This document shows positions 6,105 through 13,480 of a stretch of DNA of 13,500 nucleotides, piece by piece (position 1 is the stretch's first letter; every line of letters begins with the position of its first letter). The notes under the pieces are model-generated. The model searched no databases. It saw only the letters and a program-made list of their open reading frames with translations, and was not told the origin of the DNA. A program made the position numbers and the translations under genes. This DNA comes from Prevotellaceae bacterium (GTDB lineage: Bacteria > Bacteroidota > Bacteroidia > Bacteroidales > Bacteroidaceae): the NCBI GenBank assembly GCA_905371275.1, contig CAJPLH010000037.1, forward strand, positions 1-13,500, read 5' to 3'.

Positions 6105-6108
6105 TTTT

Positions 6109-6519
6109 ATGTCTTCTCACAACACACTTGGTCATATCGGTGAGGACTTCGCTTGTTCCTTTCTGGTTCGTCAAGATTATCACATCTTGGCGCGCAACTG
6201 GACGTGCCACCCCTTTGAAATAGACATCATTGCAGACGATTGGGGAGAATTGGTTTTTGTGGAAGTCAAAACGCGCACTAGCGATGAGTGGAGCGACCCT
6301 GCAGCAGCTGTAGATCGACACAAGCGCGAACACCTTTCTCTTGCTGCCAGAGCTTATATGCGACAACAACAAGTGGGCGACGTTCCCTTCCGTTTCGACA
6401 TCATAGCCTTGGTAGGCAGCGCACCTCCTTTTGAAATAGTGCATTACAAAAATGCCTTTCCTCTGGAACTCCCTCAACGCTTCCACCCGAAAAATCCTGC
6501 TGATGAACTTTTTTTCTAA
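6109..6519 (+). CDS. yraN: YraN/UPF0102 family protein (restriction-endonuclease-like fold)
   Basis: 136 residues, the usual size for UPF0102. The family has a PD-(D/E)XK nuclease-like fold; its physiological role is poorly defined. The core is visible as HIGEDFACSFLVRQDYHILARNW (split here as GEDFA and a helix), then FEIDII with Asp39, then LVFVEVKTR with Glu52 and Lys54, giving the D-x(n)-E-x-K active-site pattern, followed by AVDRHKREHLSLAARAYM. The start ATG 6109 gives the expected N-terminus just before GEDFA. It reads as the first gene of a compact yraN-birA-MATE cluster: TAA at 6519 is followed by the birA ATG 20 bases on, and a birA-frame ATG at 6503 even lies inside yraN. Confidence 0.9.
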   Translation: MSSHNTLGHIGEDFACSFLVRQDYHILARNWTCHPFEIDIIADDWGELVFVEVKTRTSDEWSDPAAAVDRHKREHLSLAARAYMRQQQVGDVPFRFDIIALVGSAPPFEIVHYKNAFPLELPQRFHPKNPADELFF

Positions 6520-6521
6520 TA

Positions 6522-6713
6522 GCGAAACGCAACACTTTATGAGTAATACTGCGAATGTGCAAGGAAAAACAGCGAACTCTCGCGAAGAAGGTGTGAATTT
6601 TCGCAATGATTCCGTCAGACCCTCGCGCTTTTTCGTAGAATCTTGCGAAGAAGACACTTGCGAAGGTTGTAGTGCACCGAACAAAGCACAACTACCTCCG
6701 CATTGGTTGCGAA
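6522..6713. repeat. Cluster of GCGAA pentamers across the birA 5' region
   Basis: GCGAA occurs seven times within 192 bases, at 6522, 6551, 6572, 6582, 6645, 6660 and 6709. Two copies extend to GCGAAGAAG. It spans the yraN-birA gap and the unusual BirA N-terminal extension, and stops where the catalytic domain starts. This looks like degenerate repeat DNA that is read as protein. Confidence 0.5.
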
Positions 6714-7441
6714 AACATTTCACCACCGTGCCCACCACGATGGAGATGCTCAGCATAGATGCTGCACCTGCCGAGGAAGTGTGGCTTGTGACGACTGATT
6801 TTCAAACACGCGGACACGGACAAGTGGGGACATCGTGGGAAAGTGATTGCGGAGAAAATCTGATGTTCACCTTCGTGTTTCGACCTAAGGATGTGCGCGC
6901 CACCGAACAATTCTATCTGTCAGAAATCGCCTGTCTAGCCGTTGCTCAAACCCTTGATGAATATGTGGAGAATGTCAGTGTGAAATGGCCGAATGATGTG
7001 TATGTGGGGGAGAAAAAGATTTGCGGAATGCTCCTCAATCATCAACTCAAAGGCGCAATGGTGGAGAGTACGATGGTAGGGATTGGCATCAATGTCAATC
7101 AATCGCAATTTGTGAGCGATGCACCCAATCCCATTTCTTTGCAACAACTTTTGGGACATCGCATCGACACAGAAGAAGTGTTGGAGAGATTTGTGCACCA
7201 CTTTGAAACGCTCTATATGTGGTGGATTCGTGGAGAAAAAACACGGCTGAGAAACCTCTACCAACAGCGACTTTTCCGTCGTGAAGGACAACACCTTTAT
7301 CTCGACTCAGCGACAGGCGAAGTGTTTTCTGCTACGATAGAACAAGTAGCTCCCACGGGATTATTAACCCTTCGCGACAGTGCTGGAGCATTGCGCACCT
7401 TTGATTTCAAAGCTGTACAATTTCAACTCGCCACTTCGTAA
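6539..7441 (+). CDS. birA: Biotin-[acetyl-CoA-carboxylase] ligase BirA, with unusual N-terminal extension
   Basis: Joins biotin to the biotin-carboxyl-carrier lysine of acyl-CoA carboxylases through biotinyl-AMP. From ATG 6539 the protein has 300 residues. The catalytic domain starts near residue 57 (LRKHFTTVPTTMEML) and contains the biotinyl-AMP loop RGHGQVGTSWES near 91-102, KWPNDVYVG at 149-157 and KKICGMLL with the likely catalytic Lys160, then VGIGINVNQ. A small C-terminal domain follows (about 255-298). There is no DNA-binding wHTH, so it is a monofunctional (class I) ligase, not a biotin operon repressor. Residues 1-55 are low in structure, with a CEEDTCEGC motif (Cys36, 41, 44), and have no counterpart I know in the family. 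In-frame ATGs at 6503 and 6452 lie within yraN. There is no Met between residues 1 and 68, so ATG 6539 is the most economical start. It is nine bases from the MATE gene. Confidence 0.9.
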   Translation: MSNTANVQGKTANSREEGVNFRNDSVRPSRFFVESCEEDTCEGCSAPNKAQLPPHWLRKHFTTVPTTMEMLSIDAAPAEEVWLVTTDFQTRGHGQVGTSWESDCGENLMFTFVFRPKDVRATEQFYLSEIACLAVAQTLDEYVENVSVKWPNDVYVGEKKICGMLLNHQLKGAMVESTMVGIGINVNQSQFVSDAPNPISLQQLLGHRIDTEEVLERFVHHFETLYMWWIRGEKTRLRNLYQQRLFRREGQHLYLDSATGEVFSATIEQVAPTGLLTLRDSAGALRTFDFKAVQFQLATS

Positions 7442-7450
7442 CCAGTTGGA

Positions 7451-8833
7451 ATGAATACCCCAAAAGCTAAGGAATTCCTGGATCAAACAATCTCCATAAT
7501 AGACTTAACACAGACGACTGAACAAACTATGCACCGAAAAATTCTACATATCGCTTTGCCCTCTATCTTCACCAACATCACAGTACCGTTGTTGGGCATC
7601 GTTGGCACCTACATTGCAGCTCATCTTGGCGCACAATTTCTAGCCGCCATCAGTGTGGGAAGCACTTTGTTTTCTACCACCTACTCCTTGTTCAATTTTC
7701 TGCGCATGGGCACTGGTGGAGTAGCTGCACAAACCTATGGTGCAGAGCAATTTGCGGAGAGTGGCGTGGTGCTAGGTCGGTCGTTGGTGATAGCACTTTC
7801 CTTGAGTCTTGGCATCCTCTTGTTGCAACAGCCCATCATCGAACTAGGACTTTGGTTGATGTCGGTAGAAGGAGCGCAACGTGTGCTGGTGATGAACTAT
7901 TTTCACTGGCTCATTTGGGGTGCCCCTGCCATGCTCAGTTTGTTTGCGCTCAATGGTTGGTTGCTCGGTATGCAAAATGCTTTCTATCCGATGGTGGTTG
8001 CAGTGACGCAAAATCTACTTAACATTGGTATCTCCGTCTTTCTCGTTTATGCGCTTCACATGAAAATTGAGGGTGTAGCCATTGGTGCACTCACGGCTCA
8101 GTGGGTGGGAGCAATTCTAGCCTTGGGTTTTGCCATTCGTGTGGCTCGGCAGCACGGCATTGGTTTGTTTTCGCAGGGACATCGCGTGTTTCGCAATCTC
8201 ATCGCTTGGAAACGCTTCTTCACCGTCAATGTTTTCATCTTCCTCCGCACGCTGTGTTTGGTGGCAGTGATGTTTTCTTTCACCGCTTTCGGCAATCGAA
8301 GTGGAAACTATGTGGTGGCAGGGAATGCCATTCTCCTGCAACTCTTCCTCCTCACGAGCTATTTTCTCGATGGTTTCGCCTATGCTGGTGAAGCTGTGGG
8401 AGGACGCATCACAGGACAAGGAGATGGACAAGCATTTCGTCGTTTAGTGCGTGCGCTTTTCTTGTGGGGAGGCATCATTGCTTTGTTGTTTTCCTTGTTT
8501 TTTGGAGTGGCAGGCGATGTTATTGTGCAGCAATTAGGACAAGATGTGCAAATTATTGCAGTGGCACGCACCTATTTACCTTATGTCATAGCCTTGCCGG
8601 TGGTGAGTGTCACCGCCTTTCTCTTCGATGGTCTATACATCGGCACCACTGCCACACGGAGTATGCTCATCGGAGTGGCTTTTGCATCCGCACTTTTCTT
8701 CTTGCTCTATCAACTCTTGGCACCAACTTTGGGAAATCACGCGTTGTGGATAGCTTTCACAGCCTATCTCGCACTGCGTGGTGGAGTGATGGCATTGCAA
8801 TTGCCTGGGGTATTGCGCAGAAAGTTCGGCTAA
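7451..8833 (+). CDS. MATE family efflux transporter, DinF-like
   Basis: 460-residue inner-membrane protein with about 12 hydrophobic segments, the normal MATE layout of two six-helix halves. It likely exports cationic or toxic organic compounds in exchange for Na+ or H+. DinF-subfamily signs are LPSIFTNITVPLLGIVGTYIAAHLG in the first helix region (shown here in parts: ITVPLLGIVG), YSLFNFLRMGTGGVAAQTYG after helix two (FLRMGTGG), and FFLDGFAYAGEAVGG-like YFLDGFAYAGEAVGGR at the start of the second half. The first 26 residues are hydrophilic and precede a second in-frame ATG at 7529 (MHRKILHIALP), which matches the usual family start. Either start is possible. It lies nine bases after birA, so probably co-transcribed. 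No terminator follows; the next 215 bases hold the pyrH promoter. Substrate cannot be inferred. Confidence 0.92.
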   Translation: MNTPKAKEFLDQTISIIDLTQTTEQTMHRKILHIALPSIFTNITVPLLGIVGTYIAAHLGAQFLAAISVGSTLFSTTYSLFNFLRMGTGGVAAQTYGAEQFAESGVVLGRSLVIALSLSLGILLLQQPIIELGLWLMSVEGAQRVLVMNYFHWLIWGAPAMLSLFALNGWLLGMQNAFYPMVVAVTQNLLNIGISVFLVYALHMKIEGVAIGALTAQWVGAILALGFAIRVARQHGIGLFSQGHRVFRNLIAWKRFFTVNVFIFLRTLCLVAVMFSFTAFGNRSGNYVVAGNAILLQLFLLTSYFLDGFAYAGEAVGGRITGQGDGQAFRRLVRALFLWGGIIALLFSLFFGVAGDVIVQQLGQDVQIIAVARTYLPYVIALPVVSVTAFLFDGLYIGTTATRSMLIGVAFASALFFLLYQLLAPTLGNHALWIAFTAYLALRGGVMALQLPGVLRRKFG

Positions 8834-8835
8834 AT

Positions 8836-8867
8836 CTTGCTAACCTCCGCTACATTGCGTAATTTTG
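8836..8867 (+). promoter_or_regulatory. Candidate pyrH promoter (Bacteroidetes type)
   Basis: TAATTTTG at 8860-8867 matches TAnnTTTG exactly. CTTG at 8836-8839 is three of four bases of the TTTG -33 box and lies 20 bases upstream, within the usual 19-21. Transcription would start near 8874, giving pyrH a leader of about 175 bases. This is the best promoter in the window. It starts three bases after the MATE stop codon. Confidence 0.55.
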
Positions 8868-8960
8868 TGCTGAAATAGCTCGTGTAGCTTATGGAGTTGT
8901 GCTGCAAACTTTCATTCGTTGGAAATTGGACGAAACGCTCTTTTTCAAAATGTAATTTCT

Positions 8961-9034
8961 CATTCCAGGATAGTACATTCCAGGGTAGTCACTTCTAGGA
9001 TATTCTACTTTACGACAATCATTCTACAACAATC
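8961..9034. repeat. Degenerate 15-bp tandem repeats in the pyrH leader
   Basis: CATTCCAGGATAGTA (8961) and CATTCCAGGGTAGTC (8976) match at 13 of 15 bases. ACTTCTAGGATATTC (8991), TACTTTACGACAATC (9006) and a 14-base ATTCTACAACAATC (9021) continue the period with decay. The array ends 14 bases before the pyrH ATG. The rest of the 215-base gap shows only the promoter. Confidence 0.65.
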
Positions 9035-9048
9035 ATCAATACGATAAT

Positions 9049-9756
9049 ATGAAATTCAATCGCATCCTGCTTAAACTCAGTGGCGAAAGCCTGATGGGGC
9101 AACAAGGTCACGGCATAGACACGCAGCGTCTCAACGAATATGCTGCACAAATCCAAGAAATCCACCAGATGGGTGTACAAATAGGCATCGTCATCGGAGG
9201 GGGAAACATCTTCCGCGGTTTGAGTGGTGCGGGCAAAGGCTTTGACCGTGTGAAAGGCGACCAAATGGGTATGTGCGCCACGGTGATTAACAGTCTTGCG
9301 CTTTCTTCTGCACTTGACGCTATTGGTGTGAAAAACCGTGTGCTCACCGCTATTCGCATGGAACCTATTGGTGAATTCTATTCTAAATGGAAAGCTATCG
9401 AAGCAATGGAACGCGGTGAAGTGGTGATTATGAGCGCGGGAACAGGTAATCCTTATTTCACCACCGACACGGGTTCGTCACTACGCGGCATTGAAATCGA
9501 AGCTGATGTGATGCTCAAAGGCACTCGTGTGGATGGTGTTTACACTGCCGACCCTGAGAAAGACCCAACGGCAACGAAGTTCTCTGAAATCTCTTATGAC
9601 GAAGTGCTTCAGCGTGGTTTGAAAGTGATGGATGTTACCGCCACTGCCATGTGCAAAGAAAATGGTCTTCCCATCTATGTCTTTAATATGGATATTGTGG
9701 GCAATCTCCGCCGGGTGATGGAAGGCGAAGACATCGGCACTTATGTGCACGCCTAA
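9049..9756 (+). CDS. pyrH: Uridylate kinase (UMP kinase) PyrH
   Basis: 235-residue cytoplasmic kinase of the amino-acid-kinase fold. It phosphorylates UMP to UDP in pyrimidine nucleotide synthesis, and works as a hexamer in bacteria. Signatures in order: ILLKLSGESLMG at 5-16, VIGGGNIFRG near 47-56, DQMGMCATVINSLAL near 71-85, MSAGTGNPYFTTDT near 127-140, and KGTRVDGVYTADPEKDP near 157-173, a classic UMP kinase stretch. The length matches the family (about 235-245). The ATG at 9049 lies in AT-rich ACGATAAT with no Shine-Dalgarno, as is usual in Bacteroidetes. It appears monocistronic: own promoter upstream and a strong terminator downstream. Neither tsf nor frr, frequent partners in other bacteria, is adjacent. 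Confidence 0.97.
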   Translation: MKFNRILLKLSGESLMGQQGHGIDTQRLNEYAAQIQEIHQMGVQIGIVIGGGNIFRGLSGAGKGFDRVKGDQMGMCATVINSLALSSALDAIGVKNRVLTAIRMEPIGEFYSKWKAIEAMERGEVVIMSAGTGNPYFTTDTGSSLRGIEIEADVMLKGTRVDGVYTADPEKDPTATKFSEISYDEVLQRGLKVMDVTATAMCKENGLPIYVFNMDIVGNLRRVMEGEDIGTYVHA

Positions 9757-9823
9757 CATTGGCAATCTCCGACTTTCCTCATAAAACGTCTGAGATATTG
9801 CCAAAACTCTCCGACATTTTCCA

Positions 9824-9863
9824 AAAAAACTCCGAGAAAACTAAGATTTTCTCGGAGTTTTTT
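9824..9863. terminator. Strong bidirectional intrinsic terminator between pyrH and the TPR gene
   Basis: A perfect 17-bp stem (9824-9840 with 9847-9863) has a six-base loop CTAAGA. The core CTCCGAG/CTCGGAG is flanked by A6 and T6 runs, so a T tract follows the stem on both strands. It serves the convergent pyrH and exported TPR genes. The rest of the 167-base gap holds a weaker inverted repeat, TTGGCAAT (9759) and ATTGCCAA (9797). Confidence 0.92.
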
Positions 9864-9923
9864 GTTGCTTCTCTCTCATAGTTTGGAAAAGCAGTCAAAG
9901 GGTTCAGCTTAATACGTTGTCTA

Positions 9924-11690
9924 CTATCGCTTGCGCTGCGCAGCATTTCCGCGTTTTGATGGCGAAGCATTGCGCGCAGCGGCATTAGCAGAGCGAGATG
10001 CAGGGAGTGTGCTGTACTTTTGGAGGAGAGTAGTCGCATTTTGATCACCCATTTGTTGCGCTTTGGTGAGATATTCTAGCGCACGAGCGCGATTCTTTTG
10101 TTCACCATAAGCCACACCAATAATTTTATAAGCGTCAGCAACTTGAGGATTCTCCGCAATCACCTGTTGCGCAGTGCTGATGGCGTCTTCCCAAAGTTGA
10201 ACACGCAAGCAGAGCAAAGCGCGGTTGATGCGATAATCTTCGCGTTCTTCTCGGGAGGAAGCACGAGAAATAGCCGTGCTATAGTCATCAAGAGCCACTT
10301 GATAGATGCGCGCTTTTTCTGCAAGAGCCGCTCGAATGGCAAAGAACTGCGCAGAAAGACGCTGACTTCCTACGATTTGTTCATAGTCATTGTAGTCTAA
10401 AACAGCCGCACGAGCATTGCCGAGTTTGTCGTAATAGTAGGCCCGCAACTCCAACACCGCAGCAACGTCACCACCTTTATAAGGTTTTTCTGCACGAGCC
10501 AGCGCACTGTCGAGTTCTGCAACAATAACACTGTCCTGCGCCTGCATACGAATCAACACTTGTGCTGCAAAATAGTGAGATTGCGGAGAAGCGGCAGCAG
10601 TAGCATTATATGTTTTAAACTTCTCCAGAGCTTCAGCATCGCGCTTCATACTATAAAGAATGACCCCTTGTTGAAGCATTGCAGCAGGTTTTGGCTGAAC
10701 TGCATAAGATTTTTCAGAAGCTTTGAGCGCAGCGTCAAAGTTCCACGAAGGATAGTTGGCAGAGTCAGCCAGTGCCTTCTCGTAGATGAGTTGCGACTGC
10801 GTGTCATAAACCACATCAAGACCTTCACCCCCCAAGGTCAATCTGCGTTGCAACCACGCATCCGCTTCCGCATATTTGCGCTGACGTGCATAGTAACTAG
10901 CGATGTCGAGCATCGCCGCACCGTTTTTAGGATAAGTTGCGGTGAAATCCTTGATGAGCGGTTGCACTTGCAGACTATCGCGCTGTGTGCGCAGCATCAT
11001 AAAGAAATAAGAATAAGCATCGTTCTCACTAGTGGGCAATTGCTTCGGCATTCTTATCGCATTGAAATCGCTGTTTAGTGCAGAAGCTGCATTCACTTTG
11101 AACGAATCGGCAACCGCTGCACTAATGGCGCAGATGCCTTGCGCTTTCTCCAAAATGTTGCGTTGAGCAATCGCCACAACCTGTCCGTTATCCACGATGG
11201 GACAACCCACATATTGCACTTCATTGGGAGCATTGAGCGTGTAGTAAGGAAGCGTGTTGTTCGCATCTACCGCAAGAATCGTTGTGTTGAGGAGTTGAGC
11301 TTGCTTCTCGTTGGAGAAAAAAGTCTGTTGCCATGTTGTACCCACAGTTCCAACGATATTGCTTCGCATAAGAAAAGGCAATTTCTTAGTAGGCATAGCC
11401 GTTGTCACGCGCACCATATCGTAGTTGTCACTAGCTGCAACGATGCGCAATACATCCGCTTGGCGACCTTTGACGTCAGTCACTACGGCACGTGTGGCTC
11501 CACGAAACGCAGCGTAAGGAGCAACCACCTCTGCGGTGGGAGATGCGAAATATCCGTAAGTCGTGTGGAGAGTGTCGCCTTTTTCATTGAAAGTCACCAC
11601 ACGCACCACAGCTTGTTGTGCATCGTTGGGCTGTTGTGCGTGGCTCAAATGGGGAAGGAGAGCCAGTGCAAAAGGGAGAAAGTATTTCAT
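9924..11690 (-). CDS. Exported protein with catalytically degenerate trypsin-like domain and TPR repeats
   Basis: 588 residues. The signal peptide is MKYFLPFALALLPHLSHA, with likely cleavage after Ala18. Residues about 25-205 resemble the trypsin/DegP-like fold (GYFASPTAEVVAPYAAFRGA, DNYDMVRV, VGCPIVDNGQVVAIAQ). At the catalytic positions the His is Ala60, the Asp91 is present, and the GNSGGP serine is Val161 in YVGCP, so it is unlikely to be a protease. From about 215 to 560 it is a helical array with TPR-like pairs (AMLDIASYYARQRKYAEADAWL, ADAYKIIGVAYGEQKNRARALEYL in parts), pointing to protein-protein contacts in the periplasm or at the envelope. The last 25 residues are Arg/Ala/Ser-rich and basic. 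Similar pseudo-trypsin/TPR proteins occur widely in Bacteroidales; role unknown. It lies 122 bases downstream of recN on the same strand. Confidence 0.85.
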   Translation of the reverse strand: MKYFLPFALALLPHLSHAQQPNDAQQAVVRVVTFNEKGDTLHTTYGYFASPTAEVVAPYAAFRGATRAVVTDVKGRQADVLRIVAASDNYDMVRVTTAMPTKKLPFLMRSNIVGTVGTTWQQTFFSNEKQAQLLNTTILAVDANNTLPYYTLNAPNEVQYVGCPIVDNGQVVAIAQRNILEKAQGICAISAAVADSFKVNAASALNSDFNAIRMPKQLPTSENDAYSYFFMMLRTQRDSLQVQPLIKDFTATYPKNGAAMLDIASYYARQRKYAEADAWLQRRLTLGGEGLDVVYDTQSQLIYEKALADSANYPSWNFDAALKASEKSYAVQPKPAAMLQQGVILYSMKRDAEALEKFKTYNATAAASPQSHYFAAQVLIRMQAQDSVIVAELDSALARAEKPYKGGDVAAVLELRAYYYDKLGNARAAVLDYNDYEQIVGSQRLSAQFFAIRAALAEKARIYQVALDDYSTAISRASSREEREDYRINRALLCLRVQLWEDAISTAQQVIAENPQVADAYKIIGVAYGEQKNRARALEYLTKAQQMGDQNATTLLQKYSTLPASRSANAAARNASPSKRGNAAQRKR

Positions 11691-11730
11691 TGGTGAAGAA
11701 TCTTATTTAACGCAAAACGATTACGTTCAC

Positions 11731-11751
11731 ATCCCCTTTTTTGGGGGGGAT
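11731..11751. repeat. ATCCCC/GGGGAT inverted repeat with a seven-G tract
   Basis: ATCCCC (11731-11736) pairs with GGGGAT (11746-11751) around a T6G3 loop; the run of seven G is at 11743-11749. It lies in the 122-base gap between recN and the TPR gene. There is no T tract after the stem on the minus strand, so it is a poor terminator for recN. It may be a leader hairpin of the TPR gene. Confidence 0.35.
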
Positions 11752-11812
11752 AATGTCTGTTTCAATTATTTGTTTGTTCCTCATCCTCCTTCAATAAAGA
11801 GTTGGGGGAAAA

Positions 11813-13480
11813 TCATTGCGCCCCTTCGTCGAGGAGTTGTCGAGCATTCGTCAAAGCCGCTTCGGTGATGGCCGCTCCCGAGAGCATATTGGCAATTTCC
11901 TGTACACGTTCATCGGCAGAGAGTGCGCGAATATTAGACGTTGTGCCAGTGTCGTTCTCTTGTTTGTGCACCCAAAAATGCACCTTTCCGAGTGCCGCTA
12001 TTTGAGGTAAGTGCGTGATGCAGAGCACTTGTGCCGACTGTCCCATACGTTGCATCACACGTCCCATACGTTCCGCCATCGTACCGCTCACACCTGTGTC
12101 GATTTCGTCAAAAATGATTGTAGGGAGATTCCGTTTCTGCGCAATCAAAGCTTTAAGGGTGAGCATCACACGAGCAATTTCACCACCGGAAGCCGTTTGC
12201 GCCACATCTTGCAGCGGCATCTGTTTGTTGGCTGTGAAGAGGAAACGCACTGCATCGCAACCAGAACTATCCGGACGCGTGCGCGCAGTAAATTCGAAAT
12301 GTATTTGCACTGACGGCATCCCCAGTTCCTGCAAACCTTTGGTGAGATTTTCAACCATTTCGCCTGCTGCTTGTTGGCGCGCTGCAGTGAGTTGTGCGCC
12401 CAAATCAAGCACAACGGCAAAAGTGCGTTTCACCTCAGCTTCTGCCGCAGCAATTCGTTCGTCAGCATTGTCGATAGCCGAGAGACGTTGGCGCAAATCT
12501 TCAGCAATAGCGAGGAGTTCACTAATTTCGCTGACCTGGTGTTTCTTTTCAAGCGAATAAATCACGGAAAGTCTGTCGTTTACCCATTGCAAACGTTCTG
12601 GATCGAAGTCTACTTCATCAGCTTTCGATTCAATCTCGCTGAGCACATCATCGAGTTCTATGCGCGCACTTGACAATCGTTCGGTGAGTTCGTCAAGACC
12701 ACCCATATATCGCGCAGCACCTTCGAGCGCAGATTTCGCGCTTCGGAGTAATTGCACCACATCGTGTTCATCGTTGCGGAGAAATCCCACGGCTTGATAG
12801 CACGCACTCTTGATGTCTTCTGCATGCTCGAGGGTTTTGCTCTCCTCTTCGAGTTGGGCTTGTTCCTCTTCTTGCAGTTGTGCTTCGTCAATTTGCGACA
12901 ATTGAAATTCCCAAAACTCTTTGTCACTCTCCTGTTGATGAGCAGTCTGTTGGAGTTGTCGAAGTGTAGCCTCCGCTTGGTGCCAATTTTGAAATGCCGC
13001 GTGATAAGTAGCGCAGAGTGTTTGGTTTCCTGCCACCGAGTCGAGCGTATCGAGGAGAAAATCCTCGTTGCTCAAGAGAAGATTTTGGTGTTGAGAGTGA
13101 ATGTCAATGAGTTTTCCGCTCACTTCTCGTAGCACACCGAGGGTAGTGGGAGTATCGTTGATGAAAGTACGACTTTTTCCGGTGGCCGTCACTTCTCTGC
13201 GCACAATGATGGTGTTGTCTTCGAGGTCAATGTCAGCCGTTTGCAACACATCTTCCAGTGTAAGTCCGGTGATGTCGAACGTTCCTTCAACCACACATTT
13301 TTTAGCCCCCGTTTTGATGGCTTTTGCATCAGCGCGGTTGCCCTGCAAGAGTCCGAGAGCACCGAGGATGATACTCTTACCAGCACCCGTTTCTCCCGTA
13401 ATCACACTCATCCCTTGTTCTAACGTGAGATCAAGTTGATCGATAAGGGCGTAGTTTGAAATATGTAATGAAAGAAGCAT
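11813..13480 (-). CDS. recN: DNA repair protein RecN
   Basis: 555-residue SMC-like ATPase of double-strand break repair; it holds DNA ends and sister molecules together and works with RecA. The N-terminal ATPase half has MLLSLHISNYALIDQLDL and Walker A GETGAGKS at 29-36. A long coiled coil follows at about 150-370 (many Glu/Gln/Leu heptads such as EEEQAQLEEESKTLEHAE). The C-terminal half has the ABC signature SGGE at 431-434, Walker B TIIFDEID near 454-461, and CITHLPQIAAL with the switch His. The length is almost equal to E. coli RecN, so it is complete. The ATG at 13478-13480 gives the standard N-terminus. The 20 bases upstream in the window carry NNTCTAA heptamers. No LexA-like box is visible in the little upstream sequence available. 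It may be co-transcribed with the TPR gene downstream. Confidence 0.97.
   Translation of the reverse strand: MLLSLHISNYALIDQLDLTLEQGMSVITGETGAGKSIILGALGLLQGNRADAKAIKTGAKKCVVEGTFDITGLTLEDVLQTADIDLEDNTIIVRREVTATGKSRTFINDTPTTLGVLREVSGKLIDIHSQHQNLLLSNEDFLLDTLDSVAGNQTLCATYHAAFQNWHQAEATLRQLQQTAHQQESDKEFWEFQLSQIDEAQLQEEEQAQLEEESKTLEHAEDIKSACYQAVGFLRNDEHDVVQLLRSAKSALEGAARYMGGLDELTERLSSARIELDDVLSEIESKADEVDFDPERLQWVNDRLSVIYSLEKKHQVSEISELLAIAEDLRQRLSAIDNADERIAAAEAEVKRTFAVVLDLGAQLTAARQQAAGEMVENLTKGLQELGMPSVQIHFEFTARTRPDSSGCDAVRFLFTANKQMPLQDVAQTASGGEIARVMLTLKALIAQKRNLPTIIFDEIDTGVSGTMAERMGRVMQRMGQSAQVLCITHLPQIAALGKVHFWVHKQENDTGTTSNIRALSADERVQEIANMLSGAAITEAALTNARQLLDEGAQ

Noticed and set aside
6452..6538. 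Longer BirA start within yraN
   Set aside because: The extra 29 residues lie in the yraN coding region in another frame and resemble no known BirA N-terminus; ATG 6539 falls after the yraN stop.
11139..11696. 185-residue plus-strand open frame opposite the start of the TPR gene
   Set aside because: Antisense to the signal peptide and pseudo-protease region, with His/Arg/Ser-rich composition and no domain; a shadow frame.
11731..11751. Terminator of recN
   Set aside because: On the recN strand the stem is followed by GTGAACG, not a T tract, and the stem is only 6 bp.
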